DNA of 57,892 nt. Origin: Prevotella sp. Lineage in GTDB: Bacteria > Bacteroidota > Bacteroidia > Bacteroidales > Bacteroidaceae. The DNA is taken from assembly GCA_017400455.1 (NCBI GenBank), contig JAFPTC010000068.1, positions 1 through 57,892 of the forward strand, given 5' to 3'. This document shows positions 31,613 through 40,987 of this stretch, in pieces (position 1 is the first letter of the stretch; each line of letters begins with the position of its first letter). The position numbers and the translations under genes were made by a program. Under the pieces are notes generated by a model that saw only the letters and a program-made list of their open reading frames with translations, did no database searches and was not told the origin of the DNA.

Positions 31613-32944
31613 TTACAGGTTTCTTACTAACTCCTTGAACTGCTCGCCACGGTCCTCCATATTCTTAAAGAGGTCGAAGGAAGCGCAACAGGGTGACAGC
31701 AGCACGGTCTCGCCGGGCTGAGCCAGCTCATAGCAGGCCTGCACACAGTCTTTCATGGAGTGGGTGTCGCGCACTGGAAGGCCCAGCTGGTCGAAGTTGT
31801 CGTGCAGCTTCTGATTGTCGGCTCCGAGATAGACCAGCGCAGAGCACTTCTCGCGGATGAGGGGCTTGATAGGCTCATAGTCGTTGCCTTTATCTTTGCC
31901 GCCGACAATGAGGACTACCTTGGTCTTCATCGAATCGAGCGCATACCAGCAGGCATCGACGTTGGTGGCCTTCGAATCGTTCACGTACAGAACGCCGCGA
32001 ACGGTGGTGACGCGTTCCAAGCGATGCTCCACACCGGGGAAGTCGCTCAGCGACTGACGGATGACGTCCTTCTTGATGCCGGCAATGTTTCCGGCTATTC
32101 CTGCTGCCAACGAGTTGTAGATATTGTGGCGGCCGGTGAGGCTGAGCGCCTCCTGCTCCATGTTGAACGGCTCGGGCTGCTCAATGATGTATTTTCCAGC
32201 CTCGATGTAGCCTATAGATCCCTTTTCCTTCAGTTCAGAGAAGGGATATTGCACGGCCTTGATGTCGTATTTCTCCAGCTCGCGACGTATGATGGGATCA
32301 TCGTTCCAGTAGATGAAGGCATCATCGGCCGTCTGGTTCTGCAAGATGCGCATCTTTGCGTTGACATAGTTCTGCATCTCAAAGTTGTAGCGGTCCAGAT
32401 GGTCGGGAGTGATGTTGAGCAGCACAGCAATGTTGGCGCGGAAGTCGTACATATTGTCCAACTGGAACGACGACAGCTCGATGATGTAGTATTCATGCGG
32501 ATCCTCAGCCACCTGCAAGGCCAGAGAGCGACCAATGTTGCCGGCTAAGCCAGCATCGTAGCCAGCCTCCTTGAAGATGTGGTAGATGAGACTGGTAGTC
32601 GTGGTCTTGCCGTTGGAACCCGTGATACAGATCATCTTCGACGTGGTGTAGCGGCCGGCAAACTCAATCTCGCTGATAATGGGAATGCCCGCAGCAATGG
32701 CTTTGCTCACCATGGGAGCAGTATCGGGAATGCCTGGACTTTTAATGATTTCGTCGGCATTGAGAATGAGGCTCTCGCTGTGATGACCTTCCTCCCACAG
32801 GATGCCATGCTCATTGAGCATCTGCTGATAGCGGGGCGCAATGTGCGACATGTCGCTCACGAACACGTCGAATCCTTCTTTCTTGGCCAGCACGGCAGCC
32901 CCTGCTCCGCTCTCGCCGGCTCCTAATATGACTATTCTTTTCAT
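31613..32944 (-). CDS. murD: UDP-N-acetylmuramoylalanine-D-glutamate ligase MurD
   Basis: Adds D-Glu to UDP-MurNAc-L-Ala. N-terminal UDP-binding domain (IVILGAGESGAGAAVLA), P-loop GSNGKTTTTS (109-118), central-domain segments (LNITPDHLDRYNF) and the C-terminal domain (FPGVEHRLERV, YVNDSKATNVDA). 443 aa. Its ATG lies one base after the mraY stop codon, i.e. the genes abut. Confidence 0.98.
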   Translation of the reverse strand: MKRIVILGAGESGAGAAVLAKKEGFDVFVSDMSHIAPRYQQMLNEHGILWEEGHHSESLILNADEIIKSPGIPDTAPMVSKAIAAGIPIISEIEFAGRYTTSKMICITGSNGKTTTTSLIYHIFKEAGYDAGLAGNIGRSLALQVAEDPHEYYIIELSSFQLDNMYDFRANIAVLLNITPDHLDRYNFEMQNYVNAKMRILQNQTADDAFIYWNDDPIIRRELEKYDIKAVQYPFSELKEKGSIGYIEAGKYIIEQPEPFNMEQEALSLTGRHNIYNSLAAGIAGNIAGIKKDVIRQSLSDFPGVEHRLERVTTVRGVLYVNDSKATNVDACWYALDSMKTKVVLIVGGKDKGNDYEPIKPLIREKCSALVYLGADNQKLHDNFDQLGLPVRDTHSMKDCVQACYELAQPGETVLLSPCCASFDLFKNMEDRGEQFKELVRNL

Positions 32945-34216
32945 TTATCTTATCTTCAATGTTATGATGGTCAAAGCTGCCAGGATGATGCTTACTATCC
33001 AGAAGCGGACGGTGATTTTCGACTCATGGAAGGGACGATGCGGCCAGCCTTTCAGTATGTACGTCGATGTGGCATCGAGCTGGGAATCCAACTTTCGGAA
33101 GTTGTCGTGGATGGGCGTTGCACGGAACACACGCACCCGACGGCCCTTGCGCTTTTGTATCTTGAACCACTGCGTCTGGATGATGACGCTAAGACTTTCC
33201 ACGAAGAAGATGCCGCACAGGATGGGCAGCAACAGCTCTTTATGGATGAGCACAGCACACACGCCAATGATGCCGCCTATGGTTAGCGATCCCGTGTCGC
33301 CCATAAAAATCTGGGCAGGATAGGCATTGTACCACAAGAAGCCAATCATAGCGCCCACGAAGGCCGACAAGAACACCACCAGTTCCTCGGTATGCGGAAT
33401 GTACATAATATCGAAATAGGAAGCGTAGCCTATGTGCGACGACACGTAGGCCAGTATGCCCAGCACCACACCGATGATGGCCGAGTTTCCTGCACACATG
33501 CCGTCCATGCCGTCGTTCAGGTTGGCCCCATTGCTCACGGCAGTAACCACGAGAATAGTTACCAGCACAAAGAGAATCCATCCGGCTGCCACCTTGTGCT
33601 TTCCAACAAACGACATGATGTCGCTGTAGCTCAGGTTGTGGTGCTTGGTAAAGGGAATGGTGGTCTGAAGCGACTTGTGCGCCTCAACCTCATGCTTCAC
33701 CACCTCTGTCTTGTTTTGACGTGGCACGCTGATATTCTCGCGCATCACCACATCAGGGCTGAGATAAAGCGTCAGACCCACGATGAAGCCTATAGAAACT
33801 TGGCCTATTATCTTATATTTGCCTTTCAGCCCATCCTTGTTGCGGCGGAAAATCTTGATATAATCATCCATGAAGCCAAGGAAGCCCAACCACAGCGTAG
33901 TGGCAATCATCAGGATGAGATAGATGTTGCGCATGCGTCCCAGCAGCAGGACTGGAATGAGCAGCGACACAATGATGATGATGCCGCCCATAGTGGGCAC
34001 GCCTTTCTTCTGCACGCCAAAGGGGTCGATAGAAGGGTCGCGCTCGGTCTCGAAAATCTTGCGGCGTTTCATCCATTTGATGAAGCGCTCGCCAAACCAT
34101 GCCGAGATAACCAGCGACAGGATCAGCGCCAGCAGCGCACGGAAGGAGATATAGCTCCAGAGGTGGGCTCCTGGTATATTATAGTCTTCTAAGAATCGAA
34201 AGAGATAGTACAGCAT
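32945..34216 (-). CDS. mraY: Phospho-MurNAc-pentapeptide transferase MraY
   Basis: Membrane enzyme moving phospho-MurNAc-pentapeptide to undecaprenyl phosphate, giving lipid I. About ten helices. Catalytic landmarks: GFMDDYIKIFRRN with the Asp-Asp pair, and GANLNDGMDGMCAGNSAI with the catalytic Asp. Between them is a 50-residue hydrophilic insert (about 160-210, TEVVKHEVEAHKSLQTTI), larger than in E. coli MraY (360 aa) and accounting for the 423-residue length; such inserts are usual in Bacteroidota. The gene starts 15 bp after murE. Confidence 0.97.
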   Translation of the reverse strand: MLYYLFRFLEDYNIPGAHLWSYISFRALLALILSLVISAWFGERFIKWMKRRKIFETERDPSIDPFGVQKKGVPTMGGIIIIVSLLIPVLLLGRMRNIYLILMIATTLWLGFLGFMDDYIKIFRRNKDGLKGKYKIIGQVSIGFIVGLTLYLSPDVVMRENISVPRQNKTEVVKHEVEAHKSLQTTIPFTKHHNLSYSDIMSFVGKHKVAAGWILFVLVTILVVTAVSNGANLNDGMDGMCAGNSAIIGVVLGILAYVSSHIGYASYFDIMYIPHTEELVVFLSAFVGAMIGFLWYNAYPAQIFMGDTGSLTIGGIIGVCAVLIHKELLLPILCGIFFVESLSVIIQTQWFKIQKRKGRRVRVFRATPIHDNFRKLDSQLDATSTYILKGWPHRPFHESKITVRFWIVSIILAALTIITLKIR

Positions 34217-34231
34217 TTCGTTATTTCGATA

Positions 34232-35686
34232 TTACGCATTGAAACATTCTCGAACAATTTCCCGATCGTCGAAGTGATGCTTAACGCCCTTCACTTCCTG
34301 ATAGTCCTCATGCCCTTTGCCGGCAATGAGGATGACATCGCCCTTCTGCGCCATCATGGTTGCCGTGCGGATGGCCTCCTTGCGGTCAACAATCGACACC
34401 ACCTTCTTCATCTGCTGCGGAGTGAGGCCCGCCAGCATGTCGTTGATGATGTCCTGCGGCTCTTCAAAACGCGGATTATCACTGGTGATGATGACGCGGT
34501 CGCTCTGCTTCACGGCCTCCTGTGCCATGAGCGGACGTTTGCCCTTGTCGCGATTGCCGCCGGCACCGCAGACCGTGATGACCTGTCCCTTTCCTTGCAG
34601 CACCTCGTGAATGGCACGCAGCACGTTCTCCAAGGCATCGGGCGTATGGGCATAGTCCACAATGGCCGTAAATCCCTCTGGCGAGCGGATGGGCTCCAGG
34701 CGACCGGCCACGCTGTGCAGCGTACTCATCACCACCAGCACATCCTCGGGCTGCTGGCCAAGCATGACGGCAGCGCCATAGACAGCCAGCAGATTGCTGA
34801 CGTTGAACTTGCCAATGAACTGCACGCCTACCTCGCGACCGTCGATCTCCAAGTACATGCCCTCGAAGTGGCACTCCACCAGCCGCGCACGGAAATCAGC
34901 CATCGAACGGGTGGAATAGGTCTTCACCGTGGCTTTTGTGTTCTGCACCATGAACAATCCGTTCTTATCGTCGGCATTGGTGATGGCGAAGCTGCCTTTG
35001 GGCAACATGTCGAAGAACTGCTTCTTGGCGTTTCGATAGTTCTCCACCGTCTTGTGGTAGTCCAAGTGGTCACGCGTCAAGTTGGTGAAGATACCGCCGG
35101 CAAACTTCAGTCCACCGATGCGCTTCTGGGCGATGGCGTGGCTTGAGCACTCCATGAAAGCGTACTGGCAGCCGGCGTCGACCATTTTGCGCAACAGCCT
35201 ATTCAGCTCCACGGGATCGGGAGTGGTGTGGCTGGCAGCAATGGCTTCGCCTTCGATATAGTTGCACACGGTAGAAAGCAGTCCGCACTTGTAGCCCAAG
35301 CGGCGGAACATATTATATAATAATGTGGCGATAGTGGTCTTGCCATTAGTGCCCGTGACGCCCACCAGCTTCAGCTGCTCGGATGGATAGCCCTGGAAGG
35401 CGGTAGCCACAGGGCCAACGGCCTCCTCGGTCGATGCCACGAGGACAAATGTCGCCTTGTCGGCAGGCACGTCTTCCGGAATGCGCTCACAGAGCACCGC
35501 CACGGCACCCTGCTCCAGCGCTTTTCCAATATACTGATGGCCGTCGGTCACCGTGCCAGGTATGGCCACGAACAGGTGGCCAGCCTTCACGCGCCTCGAA
35601 TCGATGTCAACGTCGAGGATCTCCACGTCGGCATTTCCCTCTATGGCCTTAACACTAATGCCTTTGATAATGTCACTTAACTTCAT
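34232..35686 (-). CDS. murE: UDP-MurNAc-tripeptide ligase MurE, meso-diaminopimelate type
   Basis: Adds the third residue of the stem peptide. P-loop [12 protein letters not shown] (109-120), central domain ([13 protein letters not shown]) and C-terminal domain ([20 protein letters not shown]-type loop [14 protein letters not shown]). The specificity motif is DNPR (residues 403-406), which marks meso-diaminopimelate rather than L-lysine as substrate, consistent with a Gram-negative wall. 484 aa. Starts 32 bp after ftsI. Confidence 0.97.
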   Translation of the reverse strand: MKLSDIIKGISVKAIEGNADVEILDVDIDSRRVKAGHLFVAIPGTVTDGHQYIGKALEQGAVAVLCERIPEDVPADKATFVLVASTEEAVGPVATAFQGYPSEQLKLVGVTGTNGKTTIATLLYNMFRRLGYKCGLLSTVCNYIEGEAIAASHTTPDPVELNRLLRKMVDAGCQYAFMECSSHAIAQKRIGGLKFAGGIFTNLTRDHLDYHKTVENYRNAKKQFFDMLPKGSFAITNADDKNGLFMVQNTKATVKTYSTRSMADFRARLVECHFEGMYLEIDGREVGVQFIGKFNVSNLLAVYGAAVMLGQQPEDVLVVMSTLHSVAGRLEPIRSPEGFTAIVDYAHTPDALENVLRAIHEVLQGKGQVITVCGAGGNRDKGKRPLMAQEAVKQSDRVIITSDNPRFEEPQDIINDMLAGLTPQQMKKVVSIVDRKEAIRTATMMAQKGDVILIAGKGHEDYQEVKGVKHHFDDREIVRECFNA

Positions 35687-35718
35687 ATATCAACTCCTAA
35701 CTCTAAACTTCAAAACGC

Positions 35719-37821
35719 TCAACCCTCCATGTGCAGCAGGCAAGCCATCCCTTCACGCAGCGTAGTGCCTGCGGGAATGCTCTGGCTCTTCACATCGCCG
35801 GTGCCCGATACGCGCACCTTCAGTCCCATCTTTTCCAGCATGTACACGGCGTCGCGTGCTCCCATACCCAACACATTGGGCATGATGCCGTCCTCGGCCT
35901 TCACGTCGGCAACCTTTCCATCTCTAATGCTCAGATGCTGCAACACATACTCTGCATCCTTCACATTTCCGTTCTTCACGTCGGGCGTGAACACCGAGTG
36001 CTCGTCACGGGCGTTCGACGCCACCATGCGCACGTCCTTAGCCATCACGCCCTCGGCAATGTTGTGGAACACCGTTCCCGACACCAGTCCGCCCGAGGCC
36101 GGTCCGTTGGTGGTCTTCACACATACGATACACGAATAGCGCGGCTTGTCGGCAGGGAAATAGCCGCAGAAGCTGAGCCAGTGGCATCGCACGCCCGAAT
36201 GGTAGTTAAACTCGGCGTCCGACACCTGTGCCGTTCCCGTCTTGCCTGCCACGGGGAACGATCGTGAGCCAGCGCGTTTGCCCAGTCCCTGGCTCACCAC
36301 GTGGGTCAGGATGGTCTGCATGGTCTTCACGGCTTCTGGCCGTGCTATCTGTTCCTTCAGCACTACGGGGGGAAGGTCCTCCACCACCATGCCGTCGCGC
36401 ACCACCTGTTTCACAAATCGCGGCTGCATCAGCTTGCCGTCGTTGGCAATGGCGTTATAGAAGGCCAGCGTGTTGATGGGTGCTATCTGCGTCTCGTAGC
36501 CTATGCTCATCCAGGGCAACGTGGTCTTACTCCAGTAGAGGCTGCGGTTCGAGGTCTTCGTGTCGGGATAGCGAATCTTCGGTGCACGGTATTCGTTGAG
36601 CGGAATCCGCAGGTCTTCGCCAATGCCCACGCGATGCAGTCCCTCGACGTACTTCGTGGGGTTGCTGCCATAGAAATGGTCGATGACATAGCTCACACCG
36701 ATGTTGCTACTCACCTCCAGCGAGCGGGCCACGTTGATGCTGCCATAGCCTCCACGGCTGTAGTTGTGGTCCTTCATGTTGGCTCCGTGCATGCGCATCA
36801 GTCCGTTGCCTGTGTGAATGACGAAGCTGGTGTCCACCACCCCATCGTCGAGGGCCACCAATATGGATGCCGTCTTGAACACTGAACCCGGCTCGCAGCG
36901 ATAGCCCAGCGCGTTGTTCAGACGTTCGCGATATTCGCCATCAGCGCTCTTCTCCATGTTCACGATGGCCTTCACGTCGCCAGTCTGCACCTCCATCAAT
37001 ATGGCTACGCCCATCAGGGCATTGCGCAGTTTCAGCTCGTCGAGCAGTGCCTTCTCGCACAGGTCCTGCATGCCCACGTCGAGGGTGGTCACGATGTCAG
37101 CGCCGTCAACGGGCGGCCTTGTCACCACCGACACGCGCTTGTTTCTTACCTTCTGTGTATGGGCAATGCCATAGACACCCTTCAGCAGCGAGTCGTAGGC
37201 CAGCTCCACGCCGTAGCGCGCCGTGTCACGCGAGCCAATGGTGCGCTCGGCCAGCGAGCCGAACGGATGTCGGCGGGCAGGATACTCCTGTCCCCAGAAT
37301 CCGCCCTTATGGCGGGGCAGGTTGAAGTATGGCAGTTTCTTGACGCGGCTGAAGGTGGCATAGTCAATCTTGCCTCGCCAGACGCGCCAGTAGCGGCTTT
37401 TCTTTTCATATCCCTCCATGAGGTGCTGGCGGAACTCCTCAGCGGTCTTTTCCCTAAAGATGTCGTGAAGGCCCATGCACAGGCTGTCCAGTTTCTCGTG
37501 CCACAGGGTGTCGCGTTTATGGGTCCAGGCAGTGTCTTCGGGCACGTCCTTCTGCAGTCCGGCCCTGAAGTCGATGAATATTTCATACTCGGGAATGCTG
37601 CCAGCCAGCAGCTGTCCGTCGCAACTGAGCACGTTGCCACGGTTAGGCTTCTTGATGCTGTCGGCCGTGTTCACCTGATTCTTCTGCACTGCCAGCCACC
37701 ATTGCTTCTCGGCCGTCATCGTGTAGCCAGCCTTCACAACGACCGCCACTCCAATGAGTGCCAGCAACACAGCTACTATCAAGTAGCGCGGCATTACCTT
37801 TTCCTTTACGAACTTACTCAT
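35719..37821 (-). CDS. ftsI: Divisome transpeptidase, class B PBP (FtsI/PBP3) with PASTA domain
   Basis: Septal peptidoglycan cross-linking enzyme. One membrane helix at residues 12-30, then a non-catalytic pedestal domain, then the transpeptidase: nucleophile Ser313 in PGSVFK, SSN at 371-373 and KTGT at 527-530. The C terminus (about 640-700) is one PASTA-type domain (MPNVLGMGARDAVYMLEKMG), a feature of Bacteroidota FtsI. 700 aa. It follows the ftsL-like gene across 60 bp of low-complexity spacer and should work with FtsW from the same operon. Confidence 0.96.
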   Translation of the reverse strand: MSKFVKEKVMPRYLIVAVLLALIGVAVVVKAGYTMTAEKQWWLAVQKNQVNTADSIKKPNRGNVLSCDGQLLAGSIPEYEIFIDFRAGLQKDVPEDTAWTHKRDTLWHEKLDSLCMGLHDIFREKTAEEFRQHLMEGYEKKSRYWRVWRGKIDYATFSRVKKLPYFNLPRHKGGFWGQEYPARRHPFGSLAERTIGSRDTARYGVELAYDSLLKGVYGIAHTQKVRNKRVSVVTRPPVDGADIVTTLDVGMQDLCEKALLDELKLRNALMGVAILMEVQTGDVKAIVNMEKSADGEYRERLNNALGYRCEPGSVFKTASILVALDDGVVDTSFVIHTGNGLMRMHGANMKDHNYSRGGYGSINVARSLEVSSNIGVSYVIDHFYGSNPTKYVEGLHRVGIGEDLRIPLNEYRAPKIRYPDTKTSNRSLYWSKTTLPWMSIGYETQIAPINTLAFYNAIANDGKLMQPRFVKQVVRDGMVVEDLPPVVLKEQIARPEAVKTMQTILTHVVSQGLGKRAGSRSFPVAGKTGTAQVSDAEFNYHSGVRCHWLSFCGYFPADKPRYSCIVCVKTTNGPASGGLVSGTVFHNIAEGVMAKDVRMVASNARDEHSVFTPDVKNGNVKDAEYVLQHLSIRDGKVADVKAEDGIMPNVLGMGARDAVYMLEKMGLKVRVSGTGDVKSQSIPAGTTLREGMACLLHMEG

Positions 37822-37881
37822 CTCTCCGCTCCTATCTTTTCACTCTTCACTATTAACTCTTCACTTATCACTCATCGTTCA
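37822..37881 (-). repeat. Low-complexity CACTCATCAC / AACTCTTCAC spacer between ftsL and ftsI
   Basis: The whole intergenic space consists of words such as CACTCTTCAC, TTAACTCTTCAC and TTATCACTCATC. Similar words appear in frame inside sprA at 51858-51952. Confidence 0.65.
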
Positions 37882-38364
37882 TCACTCCTCGGGCACCTCG
37901 ATGATATATGGCGGCTGCTGGCTGATGTGCAGCAGCGAATCGTTGTTTTGCTTCAGCATCTCCTGCACGCTGCTTTGCCGGCACATGCGTGTGAGGTTGC
38001 TTGAGCTGGACAGTGCCTGGAACTTGGCATCGACGAGATTTTTCTCCAGCTGGCTGATGTCGATGGCATCCTGCTGGCACTGATAGCGCACGGCCACGTA
38101 GGCTGTGGTGATGAAGACGATGAGGATGATGACCCATATCTGGTTGCGCACCAGCGACCACAGGTAGTCGCCGCCCAGGATGTCCCTGAAGCGCAGCGAG
38201 CCGGTGGGAGCCTCGTCGCCCTCCTTGGCCTGGCGCTTCATCTTCTGCAACGTCGTCAGTTCAGCCTCCCTTTGCTTTTCATCGGGCTGTCCTGCCTCGG
38301 CGTGCAGTTGCTGCTCAGCGTCGTCGGCCTCCATTTTCTTATTCAGTTCCTCGTCTTTTGCCAT
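37882..38364 (-). CDS. ftsL: FtsL-like cell division protein
   Basis: Small bitopic divisome protein of 160 aa. A long charged cytoplasmic region (1-74), one membrane helix (about 75-93, NQIWVIILIVFITTAYVAV) and a short periplasmic coiled coil (CQQDAIDISQLEKNLVDAKF). The sequence itself is hardly conserved; the call rests on topology and on the place between rsmH and ftsI, where Bacteroidota carry their FtsL. The cytoplasmic part is longer than in E. coli FtsL (about 35 residues). Confidence 0.8.
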   Translation of the reverse strand: MAKDEELNKKMEADDAEQQLHAEAGQPDEKQREAELTTLQKMKRQAKEGDEAPTGSLRFRDILGGDYLWSLVRNQIWVIILIVFITTAYVAVRYQCQQDAIDISQLEKNLVDAKFQALSSSSNLTRMCRQSSVQEMLKQNNDSLLHISQQPPYIIEVPEE

Positions 38365-38393
38365 CTCAATTCAAAACGCTCTTAACTCATCAC

Positions 38394-39326
38394 TTATCGT
38401 TTATCACTTACGCTCATCACTTTTTCCGCCACCCTCAGCTTGGCACTTCTGCTGCGCGGGTTGCCGGCCAGCTCGTCGGCCGAGGGTGTGGTCACCTTAT
38501 TATTAATAATGTGTAAGGCCGAGCTGGTACGACCAAAGAAGTCCTGTTCCAGGCGTCCCTCCACGTTGCCGGTGCGCATCATGTTCTTCACCATGCGGTC
38601 TTCCAGCGAGTGATAGGTGATGACGCTCAGACGTCCGCCAGGCTTCAGCACCTCACAGGCAGCTGCGAGCATCTGGCGCAAGGCCTCCATCTCGTGGTTC
38701 ACCTCGATGCGCAGGGCCTGAAACATCTTGGTCACCTCTTTCTTCTCCTTCTCGCGGGCAAACAGCCTTTCGGTGGCTGCCAGCAGCTGGGTGGTGGTTT
38801 CAATGGGCTGCTGCTGGCGGGCCTTCACCAGTGCTGCCGCCACCTGGCGGGCCTGTCGCAGCTCGCCATAGAGGTAGAATATGTCGGCCAGCTGCTCCTC
38901 GGCGTAGTTATTCACCACGTCGGCTGCCGTTGTGCCTGCCCGCTTGTTCATGCGCATGTCGAGCGGCGCATCGAAGCGGAAGGAGAAACCCCTGGAGGCA
39001 TCGTCGAAATGGTGGGACGACACGCCCAAGTCGGCCAGTAGGCCGTCGATGGCCTCCACCTCGTAGTAGCGCATCCACTGCTTCAGGTAGCGGAAGTTGC
39101 TGCGCACGAAGGTGAAACGCTCGTCGCCACAGATGTTCTGCTCGGCATCGGCATCCTGGTCAAAGCCAAAGAGACGGCCGTTGGGCCCCAGCCGGCGCAG
39201 TATTTCCCGCGAATGGCCTCCACCCCCGAAGGTCACGTCAACATAAATGCCGTCGGGCTGGATATCCAGCCCGTCGACACTTTCCTTCAAAAGGACAGGT
39301 ACGTGATATGTGTCGGCCGTTGTCAT
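38394..39326 (-). CDS. rsmH: 16S rRNA (cytosine-1402 N4) methyltransferase RsmH
   Basis: SAM-dependent methyltransferase acting on C1402 of 16S rRNA, formerly MraW. Landmarks: YHVPVLLKESVDGL at the N terminus, VDVTFGGGGHSREIL (SAM site), LLADLGVSSHHFDDASRGFSF, and the C-terminal LSVITYHSLEDRMVK. The start at 39326 (MTTADTYHV) is 8 bp after mraZ; the frame is open further upstream but would overlap mraZ by about 90 bp and has no homology. The last residues (MSVSDKR) are encoded by the same GTGATAAACGATAAGTGATG-type low-complexity sequence that fills the following spacer. Confidence 0.96.
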   Translation of the reverse strand: MTTADTYHVPVLLKESVDGLDIQPDGIYVDVTFGGGGHSREILRRLGPNGRLFGFDQDADAEQNICGDERFTFVRSNFRYLKQWMRYYEVEAIDGLLADLGVSSHHFDDASRGFSFRFDAPLDMRMNKRAGTTAADVVNNYAEEQLADIFYLYGELRQARQVAAALVKARQQQPIETTTQLLAATERLFAREKEKKEVTKMFQALRIEVNHEMEALRQMLAAACEVLKPGGRLSVITYHSLEDRMVKNMMRTGNVEGRLEQDFFGRTSSALHIINNKVTTPSADELAGNPRSRSAKLRVAEKVMSVSDKR

Positions 39327-39334
39327 TGTTTGTC

Positions 39335-39790
39335 TTAGTCTTCCGGTTTGGTTGCCATGATGGCTTTCAGCTTCGCTGAAAAGTCTTGCTGCGAAAGGAA
39401 CGGCTGCTCCACCTTCTCGGCCGCCCATATCTCTATGGTGTCGGTCATGCCTATGAAGCGCACCGTCTGCTCAATGTCTGCCATCTGCAGGTATCGGCGG
39501 GGAATGAGGAAACGCCCGTTGCCGTCGAGCATCACTACTTCGGCTTCCTTCATGTATTGGCGCAGCACCATCTTCCCTTCGTCGTCCCATTCGTTCACGC
39601 GCTCGCGCAGCGCATCCACGCGTTCGTTCCACACGCTCTCCGGATAGAGCACCAGGCATTTCTGGTGAATGTCCTTGCGCATGATGAGCTGCTCCTCGCC
39701 CGATGCCTGAAGCACCCGGCGGAACGTAGCTGGCAGGAACACCCTGCCCTTGGCATCGGTCTTTGCCTCTATGTTACCAAGAAAGCGCAT
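39335..39790 (-). CDS. mraZ: Transcriptional regulator MraZ
   Basis: First gene of the dcw cluster. Two SpoVT-AbrB-type halves: MRFLGNIEAKTDAKGRVFLP (1-20) and the second copy with MLDGNGRFLIPRRYL (about 104-118). In E. coli and others MraZ binds repeats upstream of its own operon and represses it. 151 aa, normal. The conserved GRVFLP / GRFLIP loops are intact. No clear GTG-type operator repeats could be picked out upstream by eye. Confidence 0.97.
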   Translation of the reverse strand: MRFLGNIEAKTDAKGRVFLPATFRRVLQASGEEQLIMRKDIHQKCLVLYPESVWNERVDALRERVNEWDDEGKMVLRQYMKEAEVVMLDGNGRFLIPRRYLQMADIEQTVRFIGMTDTIEIWAAEKVEQPFLSQQDFSAKLKAIMATKPED

Positions 39791-39828
39791 GCGCGTATGT
39801 TTTTATGTGTTTAATTAAACTTCGCCTG

Positions 39829-39836
39829 CAAAGTTA
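39829..39836 (-). promoter_or_regulatory. TAACTTTG -7 box for the dcw cluster
   Basis: On the minus strand, 39 bp upstream of the mraZ ATG. No exact TTTG at 19-21 bp upstream. Only clear promoter box for the 13-gene cluster; all later spacers are short. Confidence 0.55.
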
Positions 39837-40117
39837 AGCATTTTTCCCCACAATCCCCCACAATTCCCCATAAAAATTTGAAAATTTTCTGCTTTTTTTA
39901 CGTTAGGCCTCCCCACCCTATGCTTTTTCGCACAAAGAGGCGCATTTGTGCATATTGTTATGAGCGCCACAACTCTGCCAACGGCGTCCAACCACAAGCC
40001 CCCGAGAAGCCCCCCGACGGACGGCCGGTGCTTTGCCCTTTTGGGCCGTTCCTCTTAAAAAAAGTGTAAAATCACACATTTTTGCCCAAAAATGAGCCAT
40101 ATTTGAAAGATTTGTGC

Positions 40118-40125
40118 TAAATTTG
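40118..40125 (+). promoter_or_regulatory. TAAATTTG -7 box for glsA-glsB
   Basis: TAAATTTG, 30 bp upstream of the acyltransferase ATG; matches TAnnTTTG. No good -33 element. Confidence 0.5.
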
Positions 40126-40154
40126 CACCCCAAATAGACGTTTGAGCCAAAACA

Positions 40155-40985
40155 ATGGACGCTATTACTGAAAAGACCATTGACATAGAAGCAGTGCTGC
40201 GCGGCAAAATGGGCAAGAAAGCCCGTTGGGTGCCAGGCTTCGTCGTCAGCTGGCTCAAGCGCATTGCCCACGAAGACCAGTGCAACGAATTTCTGTGGAG
40301 TGCCCGCGACCTGAAGGGCACGCCATGGCTCGAAGCATGCCTGCAGTTCCTCGACACCAAGGTGGAGGTGGAGGGCATGGAAAACCTGCCCGCCAAGGAC
40401 GACGGCCGGCTCTACACCTTCGTCTCGAACCACCCCATGGGCGGCATCGACGGCGTGGCACTGGGCTCAATCATTGGCCGCCACTACGACGACCGCTTCC
40501 GCTACCTGGTGAACGACCTGCTGATGAACCTGCCCGGTCTGGCACCGCTGTGCATACCCATCAACAAGACGGGTAAGCAGAGCCGCTCGTTCCCCGCCAT
40601 GGTCGAGGCCGGTTTCCAGAGCGACTACCACATGCTCATGTTCCCCGCAGGACTCTGTTCGCGCCGCCGCCAGGGCGAAATACGCGACCTGCCGTGGAAA
40701 AAGACCTTCGTCACCAAGAGCGTGCAGTACCAGCGCGACGTGGTGCCCATCCACTTTGGCGGGCGCAACTCGAACTTCTTCTACCGGCTGTCGAACTTCA
40801 GCGACCGCTACATCAAGAAAGTGAACGTAGCCATGCTCTTCCTCGTCGACGAGATGTTCAAGAACACGGGCAATACCTTCCCTGTCAAGATTGGCAAGCC
40901 CATTCCCTGGCAGACCTTTACCGACAAATCAAAAACCCCTGCCGAGTGGGCAGAATACGTCAAAGAACAAGCATACAAACTATAG
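40155..40985 (+). CDS. glsA: PlsC-family O-acyltransferase, glycine-lipid GlsA-like
   Basis: Lysophospholipid-acyltransferase-type protein of 276 aa. In Bacteroides the neighbouring pair glsB/glsA makes glycine lipids: GlsB N-acylates glycine and GlsA O-acylates the 3-hydroxy group. Here the acyltransferase block reads FVSNHPMGGIDGVALG, so His and Asp are five residues apart instead of the usual HX4D spacing. Later blocks are PLCIPINKTGKQSRSF and LMFPAGLCSRRRQGEI, the latter corresponding to the glycerol-phosphate-binding FPEG region. The next gene follows after 2 bp and encodes the matching N-acyltransferase. No signal peptide; probably bound to the inner face of the inner membrane. The assignment relies on motifs plus gene pairing. 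Confidence 0.72.
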   Translation: MDAITEKTIDIEAVLRGKMGKKARWVPGFVVSWLKRIAHEDQCNEFLWSARDLKGTPWLEACLQFLDTKVEVEGMENLPAKDDGRLYTFVSNHPMGGIDGVALGSIIGRHYDDRFRYLVNDLLMNLPGLAPLCIPINKTGKQSRSFPAMVEAGFQSDYHMLMFPAGLCSRRRQGEIRDLPWKKTFVTKSVQYQRDVVPIHFGGRNSNFFYRLSNFSDRYIKKVNVAMLFLVDEMFKNTGNTFPVKIGKPIPWQTFTDKSKTPAEWAEYVKEQAYKL

Positions 40986-40987
40986 TA

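Larger units (their letters stand above)
39791..40154. other. Divergent intergenic region between mraZ and glsA
   Basis: 364 bp with a promoter box for each side. It contains a short tandem of CCCCACAAT words (39846-39870), which might be MraZ-related or simply low complexity. The stretch 39900-40070 has a modest GC-rich block with no convincing gene. Confidence 0.5.

Noticed and set aside
39327-39428. Upstream start for RsmH overlapping mraZ
   Set aside because: Would overlap mraZ by about 90 bp in another frame; the conserved N terminus begins at 39326.
40694-40987. N-terminal extension of the GlsB-like frame into glsA
   Set aside because: The extra residues are an out-of-frame reading of glsA; the start two bases after the glsA stop fits the family.
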